This document shows positions 25,374 through 35,834 of a DNA stretch of 64,000 nt, one piece after another. Source of the stretch: Nocardia seriolae NBRC 15557 (lineage in GTDB: Bacteria > Actinomycetota > Actinomycetes > Mycobacteriales > Mycobacteriaceae); NCBI RefSeq assembly GCF_007990715.1, contig NZ_BJWY01000018.1, positions 20,372-84,371 on the forward strand, read 5' to 3'. Position 1 is the first letter of the stretch. The number at the start of each line of letters is the position of its first letter. The position numbers and the translations under genes are program-made. A model generated the notes under the pieces. The model ran no database searches, had not been told where the DNA came from, and was given only the letters and a program-made list of their open reading frames with translations.

Positions 25374-26030
25374 TCAGTTCACCCGCACCGCGTACCCGCC
25401 CAGCGCGGGTTCGAGGGTGTCGAAAGCGGCGGCGGCAAGCTCGGTCAACGCCGTCGCGATGGCCTCGTTCGACTCCCCCTCGACCGTGCGGCGCAGCACT
25501 TCCTCGAACAGGATCCGATGCACGCCGCCGAGCAGCGCGGCCGCCACCCGTGCCGTGAAATCCTCTGTGGGAGTAGCTGTTTCCTCGGCCAGAGTGTCGG
25601 CCAGCAGGCGCTCGCGATCCTCGTGGAACTCCCGCAACCGCGCCACCAGGGCCGGGCTGCCGGTGAGCAGGGCGGCGAAATCCGGGCCCGAGAAGCCCGC
25701 GAGCACGGCATCCTTCCCGGCGATCGCGGCGAGATAGGCCCGTCGCAGCGCGGCCAGCGCCGACTCACCCGGATCCCGCTCACGCACCGTCGCCGCCGGA
25801 CCCGATATGAAGGCTTGGTGAATATCCAGCACCAGGTCTTCCTTGCGCGGGAAGTAATTGGTCACCGTCATTTTGGCGACCTCGGCGGCCTCCGCGATCT
25901 CGGCGATGGTGACACTGTCGTACCCGCGTTCCAGGAACAGCCGGGTCGCGGTGTCGGAGATGTTCTGCCTGGTCAGCAGCTTCTTGCGCTCGCGCAGGCC
26001 CAGTGGCGCGCCGGTCGGCGAGGGTGTCAT
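25374..26030 (-). CDS. TetR-family transcriptional regulator
   Basis: The 218-residue protein has a classical TetR N-terminus: LTRQNISDTATRLFLERGYDSVTIAEIAEAAEVAKMTVTNYFPRKEDLVLDIHQAF (HTH about residues 35-60). The C-terminal ligand domain is helical and alanine-rich. It is followed by the DHA2 exporter on the same strand and is divergent from a short-chain dehydrogenase. The intergenic region with the dehydrogenase carries CTTACT-N4-AGTAAG, a TetR-type operator candidate. It probably represses the exporter, itself and perhaps the dehydrogenase. Confidence 0.85.
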   Translation of the reverse strand: MTPSPTGAPLGLRERKKLLTRQNISDTATRLFLERGYDSVTIAEIAEAAEVAKMTVTNYFPRKEDLVLDIHQAFISGPAATVRERDPGESALAALRRAYLAAIAGKDAVLAGFSGPDFAALLTGSPALVARLREFHEDRERLLADTLAEETATPTEDFTARVAAALLGGVHRILFEEVLRRTVEGESNEAIATALTELAAAAFDTLEPALGGYAVRVN

Positions 26031-26101
26031 GAACTCAATATCAACATCTTTTTAGGACTGTCACAAGTTTCCGGTCCGGGGCTCCGGGGTATCGCCGGGA
26101 A

Positions 26102-26117
26102 CTTACTCTGAAGTAAG
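26102..26117. promoter_or_regulatory. TetR-type operator candidate, CTTACT-N4-AGTAAG
   Basis: CTTACTCTGAAGTAAG is a perfect six-base inverted repeat around four bases, in the 123-bp divergent gap between tetR (start 26030) and the SDR gene (start 26154). Size and symmetry are typical of TetR operators. Confidence 0.55.
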
Positions 26118-26153
26118 GTCGAACAAACGACTCGAATTGTGAGGTCAACAGCC

Positions 26154-27029
26154 ATGGCATGGAAGCCCAGCGAAATCTCGAACCAGTCCGGTCGCACCTT
26201 CGTGATCACCGGCGCCAATGGCGGGCTCGGCGAGCAGACCACCAAGGTGCTCGCGGGCAAGGGCGCCACCGTCATCATGGCCTGCCGCAATGCCGCCAAG
26301 GCGCAGGAGGTGGCCGACCGCATCGACGGTGACGTGCGGGTGGCGGCGCTGGACCTGGCCGACCTCGCCTCGGTGCGGCAATTCGCGGACAGCCAGGGCG
26401 AATTCGACGTCCTCATCAATAACGCGGGCCTGATGAACATTCCGTTCTCGCGCACCAAGGACGGGTTCGAAACCCAGTGGGGCGTCAACCATCTCGGCCA
26501 TTTCGCGCTGACCGGGCTGCTGCTGGACAAGATCGGTGACCGGGTGGTCACCCTGGCTTCCATCGCCCACAAGCAGACCCCGAAGCTGTGGATCGACGAC
26601 CTCAACTACGAGAATCGCCGCTACCAGCGCAATCTCGCCTACGCCCAGTCCAAGCTGTCCAACCTCATGTTCGCGCGCGAGCTCGAGCACCGGCTCGAGG
26701 CGGCCGGTTCCACCAAGCGCTCCTACGCCGTGCACCCCGGCGTCTCGGCCACCGACCTGTTCGCCCGCACCGAAACCCCCCTCGACAAAATCTCCAAGCC
26801 GTTCATCCGGATCGTCGGCCAGTCGCCCTTCCACGCCGCCTACTCCTCGCTGTTCGCGGCCACCGAACCCGACGCGGACCCGAACATCTACTGGGGTCCG
26901 ACCCGCTTCTTCGGCAGCCAGGGCCCGGTCGAGGCGTCGCCGTCGAGCAAGATTTCGCGGGATCCGGAACTGCTGCGGCGGCTCTGGGAGGAGTCCGAGC
27001 GTCTGACCGGCGTCACATACAAATTCTGA
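26154..27029 (+). CDS. Short-chain dehydrogenase/reductase (retinol-dehydrogenase-like)
   Basis: The 291-residue SDR has the cofactor motif FVITGANGGLGEQTTKVLAGKGATVIMACRN (TGxxxGxG), DLADLASVRQFADS, NNAG in DVLINNAGLMN, the catalytic serine region RVVTLASIAHKQ, and the YAQSK (YxxxK) catalytic pair. The arginine after the second strand (CRN) suggests NADP preference. The C-terminal WGPTRFFGSQGPVEASPS matches actinobacterial retinol-dehydrogenase/protochlorophyllide-reductase-like SDRs. ATG at 26154 was chosen because the N-terminus MAWKPSEISNQSGRT leads directly into the first strand. The substrate is unknown. It is divergent from tetR. Confidence 0.85.
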   Translation: MAWKPSEISNQSGRTFVITGANGGLGEQTTKVLAGKGATVIMACRNAAKAQEVADRIDGDVRVAALDLADLASVRQFADSQGEFDVLINNAGLMNIPFSRTKDGFETQWGVNHLGHFALTGLLLDKIGDRVVTLASIAHKQTPKLWIDDLNYENRRYQRNLAYAQSKLSNLMFARELEHRLEAAGSTKRSYAVHPGVSATDLFARTETPLDKISKPFIRIVGQSPFHAAYSSLFAATEPDADPNIYWGPTRFFGSQGPVEASPSSKISRDPELLRRLWEESERLTGVTYKF

Positions 27030-27036
27030 TCGGCAG

Positions 27037-27069
27037 ACCTGCCTACTACGAGGGCCGTAGTAGGCAGGT
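27037..27069. terminator. 14-bp perfect hairpin between the SDR and lprD-like genes
   Basis: Arms 27037-27050 and 27056-27069 pair perfectly with an AGGGC loop. It lies 7 bp after the SDR stop and ends 3 bp before the lprD-like GTG at 27073. As a terminator it would end SDR transcripts. In any transcript that passes through it, the only purine-rich sequence ahead of the next start (GGCAGG) would be buried in the stem. Confidence 0.65.
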
Positions 27070-27072
27070 ACC

Positions 27073-27540
27073 GTGGAGTCCGTGTCCGCTCCCCAACGCC
27101 GTCCGGCCCTGATTATCTTCGTGATCGTGGCCTTCCTGGCGTGCCTGGGGCTGGGCTACTGGCAGTGGACCCGGTTCGAATCGGGGGGTGGCACCTATCA
27201 GAATCTGGGCTACGCGCTGCAATGGCCGTTGTTCGCCGGGTTCGTGGTGTGGGCCTACGTCCGATTCGTGCGGCTGGAGAACGAAGCCGGGACGGACGAG
27301 AGCGCGCCGAGTCCCGAAGTCGCCGAGTCCGCGCCGACCGCCGCCCGGCCGCGCCGGCCGAAATCGGCGGCGCCGCGCGAGATCCCGGCGGGCCTGCTGC
27401 CGGAGCGACCCAGGGCGGTCCGGGACCAGGATCCGGAACTCGCCGAATACAACAGGTACCTGGCCGAATTGCACGCCCAGGACATGGACGACAAGGTCCG
27501 TGACGCCGGGCTGCACCACACCGAGAGGAGCGCCGGTTGA
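27073..27540 (+). CDS. lprD: LprD-like membrane protein (Rv1343c homologue)
   Basis: The 155-residue protein has two membrane segments at about 11-30 (PALIIFVIVAFLACLGLGYW) and 43-62 (NLGYALQWPLFAGFVVWAYV), followed by a cytoplasmic Pro/Arg-rich region and an acidic end (DPELAEYNRYLAELHAQDMDDKVRDAG). The sequence QWTRFESGGGTYQNLGYALQWPLFA matches what I recall of M. tuberculosis LprD. Here the Cys is in AFLACLG, not a canonical lipobox, so lipidation is doubtful. GTG at 27073 is assumed; GTG at 27082 is an alternative. The DUF3817 gene overlaps its stop, as in the Rv1343c-Rv1342c pair. Function unknown. Confidence 0.75.
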   Translation: MESVSAPQRRPALIIFVIVAFLACLGLGYWQWTRFESGGGTYQNLGYALQWPLFAGFVVWAYVRFVRLENEAGTDESAPSPEVAESAPTAARPRRPKSAAPREIPAGLLPERPRAVRDQDPELAEYNRYLAELHAQDMDDKVRDAGLHHTERSAG

Positions 27541-27956
27541 GCACCAGCGACAACTCCCCAGCATCCCCCGTCGCCGGCGAGACCACCGTGCTGGCTCCCC
27601 GCCCGCTCGGCGCCGCCGCGCCCGAGAAGATCCGCGGCGCACTGATCCGCTACCGCGTGCTGGCCTACATCACCGGTGTCTGGCTGCTGGTGCTGTGCGG
27701 CGAGATGATCTACAAGTACGCGATCCTCGACGATTCCAGCACCGCACCGCACTGGCTGTTCTACATCGGCCAGGTGCACGGCATCTTCTACATGATCTAC
27801 CTGGTCTTCACCATCGACCTCGGCATCAAGGCGCGCTGGAAGCCGCTCACCACGGCGCTCACCTGCCTGGCGGGCACGATCCCGTTCGCCTCCTTCGTCT
27901 TCGAGCACTACCGCACCCGCGAGGTGAAGGCCCTCACCGCCTCTCCGCGACTTTAG
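27537..27956 (+). CDS. DUF3817 integral membrane protein (Rv1342c homologue)
   Basis: The 139-residue protein has three membrane helices in a DUF3817 domain: RYRVLAYITGVWLLVLCGEMI, HWLFYIGQVHGIFYMIYLVFTIDLG and a third from about 105 (KPLTTALTCLAGTIPFASFVFEH). The start is TTG at 27537 overlapping the lprD-like stop as TTGA, with GAGAGGAG in front, so translation is coupled. The last codons and the TAG stop lie within a 131-bp repeat that occurs again at 30380-30510. Function unknown; a second DUF3817 protein is encoded at 56434-56805. Confidence 0.83.
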   Translation: MSTSDNSPASPVAGETTVLAPRPLGAAAPEKIRGALIRYRVLAYITGVWLLVLCGEMIYKYAILDDSSTAPHWLFYIGQVHGIFYMIYLVFTIDLGIKARWKPLTTALTCLAGTIPFASFVFEHYRTREVKALTASPRL

Positions 27957-28067
27957 CGGGCGGCTCAGGAGCCGTTGACTCTCGTGCACCCGTGCCGACG
28001 GTCAAGTGCCGAAACAATTTTGGACGTACCCGGGGAGTTACCCCGGACGGCACGAAATCACTTGTCG
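27937..28067 (-). repeat. 131-bp intergenic repeat, copy A (inverted relative to copy B)
   Basis: Read on the minus strand, this segment aligns along its full length with plus-strand 30380-30510, both 131 bp, at roughly three-quarters identity by eye with one compensating gap. Shared blocks include TGATTTCGTG, CGGGGTAACTC, CCGGGTACG, GGCACGGGTGC, AGTCAACGG and GGAGAGGCGG. In both places the GGAGAGGCGG end touches the 3' end of a gene (DUF3817 here, the beta-lactamase-fold gene at copy B), in antisense orientation to that gene. Copy A supplies the stop codon of DUF3817. No function is known to me. Confidence 0.75.
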
Positions 28068-28099
28068 CGCACTCGATCGAGAGACAAGCGAACAGCCGC

Positions 28100-28130
28100 A
28101 AGGGGTTCGGGGTTCCGCCTCGAACCCCTT
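28100..28130 (+). terminator. Terminator hairpin with T-rich tail
   Basis: AAGGGGTTCG (28100-28109) pairs with CGAACCCCTT (28121-28130) around an 11-nt loop, followed by TCTC. It is downstream of the DUF3817 gene on the plus strand and just beyond the stop of the minus-strand tetR remnant. Confidence 0.65.
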
Positions 28131-28132
28131 TC

Positions 28133-28330
28133 TCATGCCAGCAGTTCTCGGACGACGGCGTCGGTCCACCAGTGCTGGACCCGGTCCGGGGACCAGCCGC
28201 GCTCGGTGGTGAGGGTGGTGTAGGTGTCGATATTGCACAGGGCCGCACAGAGATCCACGGCGGTGGGGATATCGAGTCCAGGACGCAGGGCACCGTCGGG
28301 CCAGGTCTCGAAGACCCGAGCGTCCACGCG
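28133..28330 (-). pseudogene. Remnant of a TetR-family regulator (C-terminal part only)
   Basis: On the minus strand the last 60 or so codons read VFETWPDGALRPGLDIPTAVDLCAALCNIDTY, then TLTTERGWSPDRVQHWWTDAVVRELLA and a TGA at 28133. This is the recognisable C-terminal helix pair of TetR ligand domains (TAVDLCFAL...Y..L..ERGWSPDR..RW...LLRELL). Upstream of about 28330 the frame stays open but the protein no longer looks like TetR and no HTH is present; the sequence has switched to the neighbouring membrane-protein gene. The gene has lost its 5' two-thirds, apparently by a deletion that also removed the start of its divergent neighbour. The right boundary is approximate. Confidence 0.6.
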
Positions 28331-28783
28331 GCGGTGCACGACTCCGAGCGGGCCGACGGCACCGCCTGGTCGCTGGTCGGCCTGGCCGGATTGATCATGC
28401 AGACCGTCACCTTCGCGGCGGTCACCGGGATTCGCTTCACACTCACCGCGATTCCGGATCACGGCGGACCGGTCGCGGCCGGACTCTGGACGCTGCACAA
28501 TGCCCTGTTCATCGGCAATGGCGTGTTCCTGACCCTCGCCCTGCTCGGGCTGTCGGTCGCGGGCCGCCGCGCCGGTCTGCTGGCGCGATGGCATGCGAAC
28601 CTCGGATTCACCTCTGCTGCAGTCCTTTTCGCGTGGTCGGCCGCGGCGCCGATGCAGCTCGAGCACCGCAGCCCGCTGGGCCTGATCGGACTCGTCGGCT
28701 GGCTGCTGTGGGTGGTCTGGGTCGCCACCTACGGCGTCACCCTGATTCGCCTGCGCCCCGGCGTGATCCCGGTCGCCGCCTGA
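28331..28783 (+). pseudogene. Remnant of a four-helix membrane protein (5' end lost)
   Basis: The plus-strand frame ending with TGA at 28783 encodes VHDSERADGTAWSLVGLAGLIMQTVTFAAVTG and further hydrophobic segments (LWTLHNALFIGNGVFLTLALLGLSVAG, HANLGFTSAAVLFAWSAA, LGLIGLVGWLLWVVWVATYGV), about four helices in roughly 145 residues. No start codon with a ribosome-binding site precedes the conserved part, and the sequence before about 28330 belongs to the tetR remnant. The natural protein probably began with one or more additional helices. A short product from an internal start cannot be excluded. Confidence 0.5.
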
Positions 28784-28827
28784 TCCACCGTCACCGCCTG
28801 ATCGCCGAGGGGTCGATCCGGCGGCGG

Positions 28828-28861
28828 GCCCGGCCCGCCCTGGAAGTCGCCCGGGCCGGGC
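28828..28861. terminator. GC-rich hairpin after the membrane-protein remnant
   Basis: GCCCGGCCC (28828-28836) pairs with GGGCCGGGC (28853-28861) around a 16-nt loop, 45 bp after the remnant's stop. A further hairpin for the opposite strand follows at 28880. Confidence 0.5.
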
Positions 28862-28879
28862 GGGGGGCTCAGGGCGGGA

Positions 28880-28919
28880 TGCCATGGCCGACCGCTGAGA
28901 TCAGCAGACGGCCATGGCA
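28880..28919 (-). terminator. Terminator hairpin of the rph-rdgB operon
   Basis: TGCCATGGCCG (28880-28890) pairs with CGGCCATGGCA (28909-28919); the loop contains a second small hairpin, GCTGA-GA-TCAGC. It lies 22 bp downstream of the rdgB stop on the minus strand and is followed there by ATCC rather than a clean T-run. Confidence 0.65.
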
Positions 28920-28940
28920 ATTCCCGTCGAGGCAGCCAGT

Positions 28941-29545
28941 TCAGTCGGCCGAGAGGGCCGCCAGGGCCGGGAGGAGTTGGCGCAGGGCGCGGCCGCGGTG
29001 CGAGGCGGCGTCCTTCTCGGCCGGGGTGAGCTGGGCGGAGGAGACTTCGCCGCCGTCGGGGAAGAACAGCGGGTCGTAGCCGAAACCGCCGTCGCCCACC
29101 GGCTTGCGACCGATGACGCCCGGCCATTCGCCGCGCACGACCTCCTCGACGCCGTCGGCGACCAGGGCGCAGGCGGAGACGAAGCGGGCGCCGCGGCGCT
29201 CGTCGGGGACGTCGCCGAGCTGGGCCAGCAGCAGGGTGTTGTTGGCCTCGTCATTGCCGTGCGCGCCCGACCAGCGCGCCGAGAGCACGCCGGGCATGCC
29301 GTTGAGCGCGTCCACCGACAGGCCGGAATCGTCGGCGACGCAGGGCAATCCGGTGGCGGCGAAACCGTCGCGGGCCTTGGCCAGGGCATTGCCCTCGAAG
29401 TCGGGGGCCGTCTCGGGGGCCTCGTCGTAGGGCGGGACGTCGTTCAGGCCGACGATCTCGATGCCCGCGATCCCGGCCTCGGCCAGGATGCGGCGCAGCT
29501 CGTTCAGCTTCTTGGCATTGCGGCTGGCGACCAGGACGCGGCGGG

Positions 29546-29549
<4 letters not shown>
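28941..29549 (-). CDS. rdgB: dITP/XTP pyrophosphatase (RdgB/HAM1)
   Basis: The 202-residue enzyme hydrolyses non-canonical purine triphosphates (dITP, ITP, XTP) to monophosphates and pyrophosphate, preventing their incorporation into nucleic acids. Family signatures are [18 protein letters not shown] at the N-terminus, [45 protein letters not shown] in the middle, and [38 protein letters not shown] at the end, all in full. The ATG overlaps the rph stop as ATGA, so the two are translationally coupled, the usual actinobacterial arrangement (Rv1340-Rv1341). Confidence 0.95.
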
Positions 29550-30316
<767 letters not shown>

Positions 30317-30379
30317 GGCCCACAGCCTAGTGGCCAGTCATCGGCCCGTGTTCACGGCTCCCCGACACTTCTGAGGTCG

Positions 30380-30510
30380 GCGACAGCTGATTTCGTGACG
30401 GTCGGGGTAACTCACCGGGTACGCCCAGAATCGGTTCGACACTCGACCGCAGGCACGGGTGCGAAACAGTCAACGGTAATCAGCCGCCCGCTGAAGTCCC
30501 GGAGAGGCGG
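30380..30510 (+). repeat. 131-bp intergenic repeat, copy B
   Basis: Plus-strand partner of the repeat at 27937-28067 (see there for shared blocks). It fills most of the 204-bp gap between rph (start 30316) and the end of the beta-lactamase-fold gene (30521), with its GGAGAGGCGG end 10 bp from that gene's stop. Unlike copy A it lacks the GGCTC-CT-GAGCC hairpin, so any conserved function does not depend on that hairpin. Confidence 0.75.
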
Positions 30511-30520
30511 GGGAGCCGGC

Positions 30521-31285
30521 TCAGATGTCGAAAACTTCGCCGGGCGAGACCGCGTGGACCGGGCCGGAGAAGACGGCCTTGGCTTCGGCGATGACGTCTT
30601 CGCGGGAGGTCCACGGGGGGATGTGGGCGAGCAGGAGTTCGCCGACGCCCGCCTGGGCGGCGATCAAGCCCGCCTCGTGGCCCGAGAGGTGGATGCCCGG
30701 GGGCCGGTTGGCGGGGTCGTGGGTCCAGGAGGCTTCGGAGAGGAGAACGTCTGCGCCGCTGGCCAACTCGAAGACGTCGTCGCACAGGGCGGTGTCGCCG
30801 GTGTAGACGAAGGTGCGGCCGGCGGCGGTCTCGATGCGCAGGCCGTAGGACTCCGGCGGGTGGTACATGCGGCGGGCCTCGACGGTGTGGCCGGGGCCGA
30901 AGGTGGTGGGGACGCCCGCCTGCCAGACGCGCATGTCGATGACGTCGGACCAGTCGTCGGTCTCGCCGCCGATCTCCGCGGAGGCATTGCCGATGCGCAG
31001 CGAGGTGTCGGTCGGGCCGTAGACGACGGCCTTACCGGTGGGCGGGTTCGGGTGGTAGCGCCGCCACACCAGCAGGCCCGGCAGATCCAGGCAGTGGTCG
31101 GCGTGCAGATGGGTGAGGAAGATGTCGACCTCGCCCGGATCCAGGTGGCGCTGCAGCGCGCCCAGCACGCCGGGACCGAAATCGATGACTGTCGGTGTCA
31201 TATCCGGGCCGGTCAACAGGTAACCCGACGCCGGGGAATCCGGGCCGGACACGCTGCCCGAGCACCCGATCACGGTGAGGCGCAT
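30521..31285 (-). CDS. Metallo-beta-lactamase-fold hydrolase (Rv1339-like)
   Basis: The 254-residue protein has the RNase Z-like variant of the fold. MRLTVIGCSGSVSGPDSPASGYLL is at the N-terminus, the metal motif is FLTHLHADHCLDLPGLLVW (HxHxDH), VYTGDTALCDDVFELASGADVLLSEAS supplies the bridging Asp, and HLSGHEAGLIAAQAGVGELLLAHIPPW supplies further His ligands. M. tuberculosis Rv1339, at the same place in the gene order, has been described as an atypical cyclic-nucleotide phosphodiesterase. Phosphodiesterase activity here is inferred from that. The start at 31285 follows a GGGGGA sequence. Confidence 0.87.
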   Translation of the reverse strand: MRLTVIGCSGSVSGPDSPASGYLLTGPDMTPTVIDFGPGVLGALQRHLDPGEVDIFLTHLHADHCLDLPGLLVWRRYHPNPPTGKAVVYGPTDTSLRIGNASAEIGGETDDWSDVIDMRVWQAGVPTTFGPGHTVEARRMYHPPESYGLRIETAAGRTFVYTGDTALCDDVFELASGADVLLSEASWTHDPANRPPGIHLSGHEAGLIAAQAGVGELLLAHIPPWTSREDVIAEAKAVFSGPVHAVSPGEVFDI

Positions 31286-31354
31286 TCCCCCATGCTGCCA
31301 CGCTGCATTCTCACTCAACGGAGGGATCCCCCAAATCGCCGACCGCGACCAGCG

Positions 31355-32068
31355 TCACCCCTGCGACGCGAGACGGCCGGCGTCAGACCCGCGACGATGA
31401 CGACGTTCATTCGATGAGAGTACCCACCCGGCAACCACTCCACCTACCGCCCCGAAAAGATGGCCTTGCCAAGAGATTTCCGGGTTACTGGGCAGGACGC
31501 CCCAGAGAATGGACCCGTAGAGCACCAGCACCACCAGCCCGACCGCGATCTGCAACACATTCCGCGAGAACCAGCCCCAGCAGATCAGATATGTGAGCCA
31601 GCCGAACACCAGCACCGAGGCGCCCACCGAAACGCTGTGCGGCGGCGCGGTCAGCCACTGCCCGAGCCCCGCGATCACCCAGATGATGGCGGTGGCGGTG
31701 AGCCCGCGCCCGATCCCGGTCAGCAGTGTCAGCAGGCCGAGCACGAGCACCGGCAGCGTGTTCCCGAACAGATGCCCCCAATTGGCGTGCAGCACAGGCG
31801 CGAACAGGATCCCGACCAGCCCCTCCTCGCTGCGCGGCCGCACCCCGGCACCGTCCAGCGCGTTATCGGTGACGCTGTTGACGCCCTCCACCCCATACAG
31901 CAATGCCGTGAATCCCAACGTCAACGCAATAGCCCGCTGCCACAGCAACTTCAGTGCACCATTCCCGCCCGAAGCCACCGCACCCCCGGCCGGTTTCGCC
32001 AATTGCCCCCGCAGCCGCGCGATCCGATCCGGATCGAACGACGACCCCACACCGCCACCGCCGCTCAT
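31355..32068 (-). CDS. Rhomboid-family intramembrane serine protease
   Basis: The 237-residue protein has about six membrane helices, with HANWGHLFGNTLPVLVLG (the HxxxN region) at about 94-110, the catalytic GAS motif in SVSVGASVLVFGWLTYL (Ser151), and the catalytic His in SWQGHLFGAVGGVVAGWVL (His203). All catalytic elements are present. M. tuberculosis Rv1337 occupies the same place and is a predicted rhomboid. ATG at 32068 follows AGGAGGTCTTGCT. In M. tuberculosis murI lies between this gene and the beta-lactamase-fold gene; here only 69 bp do. Confidence 0.88.
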   Translation of the reverse strand: MSGGGGVGSSFDPDRIARLRGQLAKPAGGAVASGGNGALKLLWQRAIALTLGFTALLYGVEGVNSVTDNALDGAGVRPRSEEGLVGILFAPVLHANWGHLFGNTLPVLVLGLLTLLTGIGRGLTATAIIWVIAGLGQWLTAPPHSVSVGASVLVFGWLTYLICWGWFSRNVLQIAVGLVVLVLYGSILWGVLPSNPEISWQGHLFGAVGGVVAGWVLSSNERRHRRGSDAGRLASQG

Positions 32069-32147
32069 AGCAAGACCTCCTAGCCCACCCTGCCCCGAGC
32101 CTACCGCCGGTGCGCACCCGCCCGCCTCGGGGAAATCCCGGACCCGC

Positions 32148-32181
32148 GAACTCGGAGGTCGCGAGCGACCGGCCCGAGTTC
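32148..32181. other. Imperfect hairpin in the rhomboid-cysM gap
   Basis: GAACTCGG (32148-32155) pairs with CCGAGTTC (32174-32181), and inside it GGTCGC (32157-32162) pairs with GCGACC (32165-32170), leaving small bulges. It lies between the rhomboid gene start (32068) and the cysM terminator. It could be a processing or regulatory structure; nothing identifies it further. Confidence 0.4.
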
Positions 32182-32241
32182 CGCACCGGTCCGGTGTGGA
32201 TCCACTCGTCGTTCCGGCGTGTCGGCAGGGCGGGAATGACG

Positions 32242-32272
32242 CGCGCCCGCTGCGTTCGGCGCAGCGGGCGCG
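32242..32272 (-). terminator. Strong terminator hairpin after cysM
   Basis: A perfect 13-bp stem, CGCGCCCGCTGCG (32242-32254) with its complement (32260-32272), closes a TTCGG pentaloop. It lies 19 bp downstream of the cysM stop on the minus strand and ends the mec-cysO-cysM unit. Confidence 0.8.
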
Positions 32273-32291
32273 GGCGTTCGGCGGGCTCGGG

Positions 32292-33575
<1,284 letters not shown>

Positions 33576-33591
33576 TCAGGGGAATTCAGGC

Positions 33592-34023
33592 TCAGGCGGA
33601 TTCGATGCCGAGGTAGGCGGCGACGATCTCGACGGGTTCCTCGGTGACCACGCCCTCGAGGATCCGGTAGCTGCGCAGCTCGTGCTGCTGCGGGTCGCGG
33701 GTGGAGACCAGCACGTAGTGGGCATTGGGCTCGGAGGCGAAGGAGATGTCGGTGCGGCTCGGGTACGCCTCGGTCGCGGTGTGCGAGTGGTAGATCACCA
33801 CCGGCTCCTCGTCGGCGGCATCCATTTCCCGCCACAGCCGCAGCTGCTCGCCCGAATCGAATTCGTAGAAGGTGGGCGAGCGCGCGGCATTGATCATGGG
33901 GATGAAGCGCTCGGGGCGGTCGGAGCCCTCGGGACCGGCGATGACACCGCACGCCTCGTCGGGGTGGTCGGCGCGCGCGTGCGCGACCATCGCCTCCACG
34001 AGGTCTGCCCTGATCATCAGCAC
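33592..34023 (-). CDS. mec: Mec-type JAMM metalloprotease (CysO-cysteine hydrolase)
   Basis: The 143-residue JAB1/MPN-fold zinc protease has the JAMM motif in VVIYHSHTATEAYPSRTDISFA (HxH followed by Asp ten residues later) and the upstream Glu in DEACGVIAG. Mec releases cysteine from the CysO-cysteine adduct. The GTG start at 34023 (VLMIRADLVEAMV) was chosen for the AAGGA seven bases before it. It is the first gene of the cysteine unit, 41 bp before cysO. In this organism it may also process the CysO tail, by analogy with JAMM processing of QbsE-type sulfur carriers. Confidence 0.9.
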   Translation of the reverse strand: MLMIRADLVEAMVAHARADHPDEACGVIAGPEGSDRPERFIPMINAARSPTFYEFDSGEQLRLWREMDAADEEPVVIYHSHTATEAYPSRTDISFASEPNAHYVLVSTRDPQQHELRSYRILEGVVTEEPVEIVAAYLGIESA

Positions 34024-34117
34024 GGTCGCATCCTTCCGCTCACCACGACCCCGGCCGAACGGCCGAAACGCTGTCGTCAACAAGCTGAGAATATGCGGCT
34101 ATTCCCGGTGGATCCGC

Positions 34118-35182
<1,065 letters not shown>

Positions 35183-35231
35183 GGCCACTCCTCCTGGGTG
35201 ATGACGGGGTCGGGAAGCCGGCGAGGGCGAG

Positions 35232-35834
35232 CTAGGGCGCGAGCGCCTGGATCAGCGAGTCCTGCATCCAGGTGAGCCAGTGGTAAACCTCGAGGCTCGG
35301 CCCGCGCGGATCGTCATCGGGAAAGTGATCGGGCGTGTCGGGGGTGATCTCGAGGGCCGTGCCCAGGGCCAGGCGCACATCGTTGAGCGCGGTCAGCCAG
35401 GCGTCGGCCTGTTCGGGCGAGATGACGATCTTGCCGCCCTGCAGCGGCAGGGTTTCCAGCACCACCAGCCCGGCGGCCACCTTGGTCTCGATGATCTCCG
35501 GCTCGTGCAGGCTGCGCAGCGCGCTGTTGAGACCCGCGCGCTCGGCATCGGGGGAACCGGGTTCGGGGCGATGGAAGTCCGGCAGCAGCCGGGCCAGGCG
35601 CGGATCATCGGGCGGGGTGGTGTTGCCCGTCTGTAGCCCGGTAAGGGCGGCCAGTTCGTCCTCGGGGGCCGAGCGGGCGCGATCGGTGAGCAGTCCGGTG
35701 ACCGCCCCGACCAGCGAGCGCAGCACGTCCGCCTCGTGAGCGTCCATTTCCGAACGCAGTTTCAGCCCGCCCAGGGAGTTCTTTCTGCTCCACTTCCGCA
35801 CGGGGTAACCGTAGTCGTCGCGGTCAGTCGTCAC
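35232..35834 (-). CDS. DUF2017 protein (Rv1332-like)
   Basis: The 200-residue soluble protein always travels with clpS in actinobacteria. Recognisable parts are [79 protein letters not shown] and the closing [14 protein letters not shown]. The start is GTG at 35834, overlapping the end of clpS by 11 bp in another frame. Function unknown; the steady link to clpS suggests a role around N-end-rule proteolysis, but this is inference. Confidence 0.83.
   Translation of the reverse strand: MTTDRDDYGYPVRKWSRKNSLGGLKLRSEMDAHEADVLRSLVGAVTGLLTDRARSAPEDELAALTGLQTGNTTPPDDPRLARLLPDFHRPEPGSPDAERAGLNSALRSLHEPEIIETKVAAGLVVLETLPLQGGKIVISPEQADAWLTALNDVRLALGTALEITPDTPDHFPDDDPRGPSLEVYHWLTWMQDSLIQALAP

Noticed and set aside
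28331..28783. Intact four-helix membrane protein gene
   Set aside because: No supported start codon and the upstream sequence is the tail of another gene on the opposite strand, so it was treated as a remnant.
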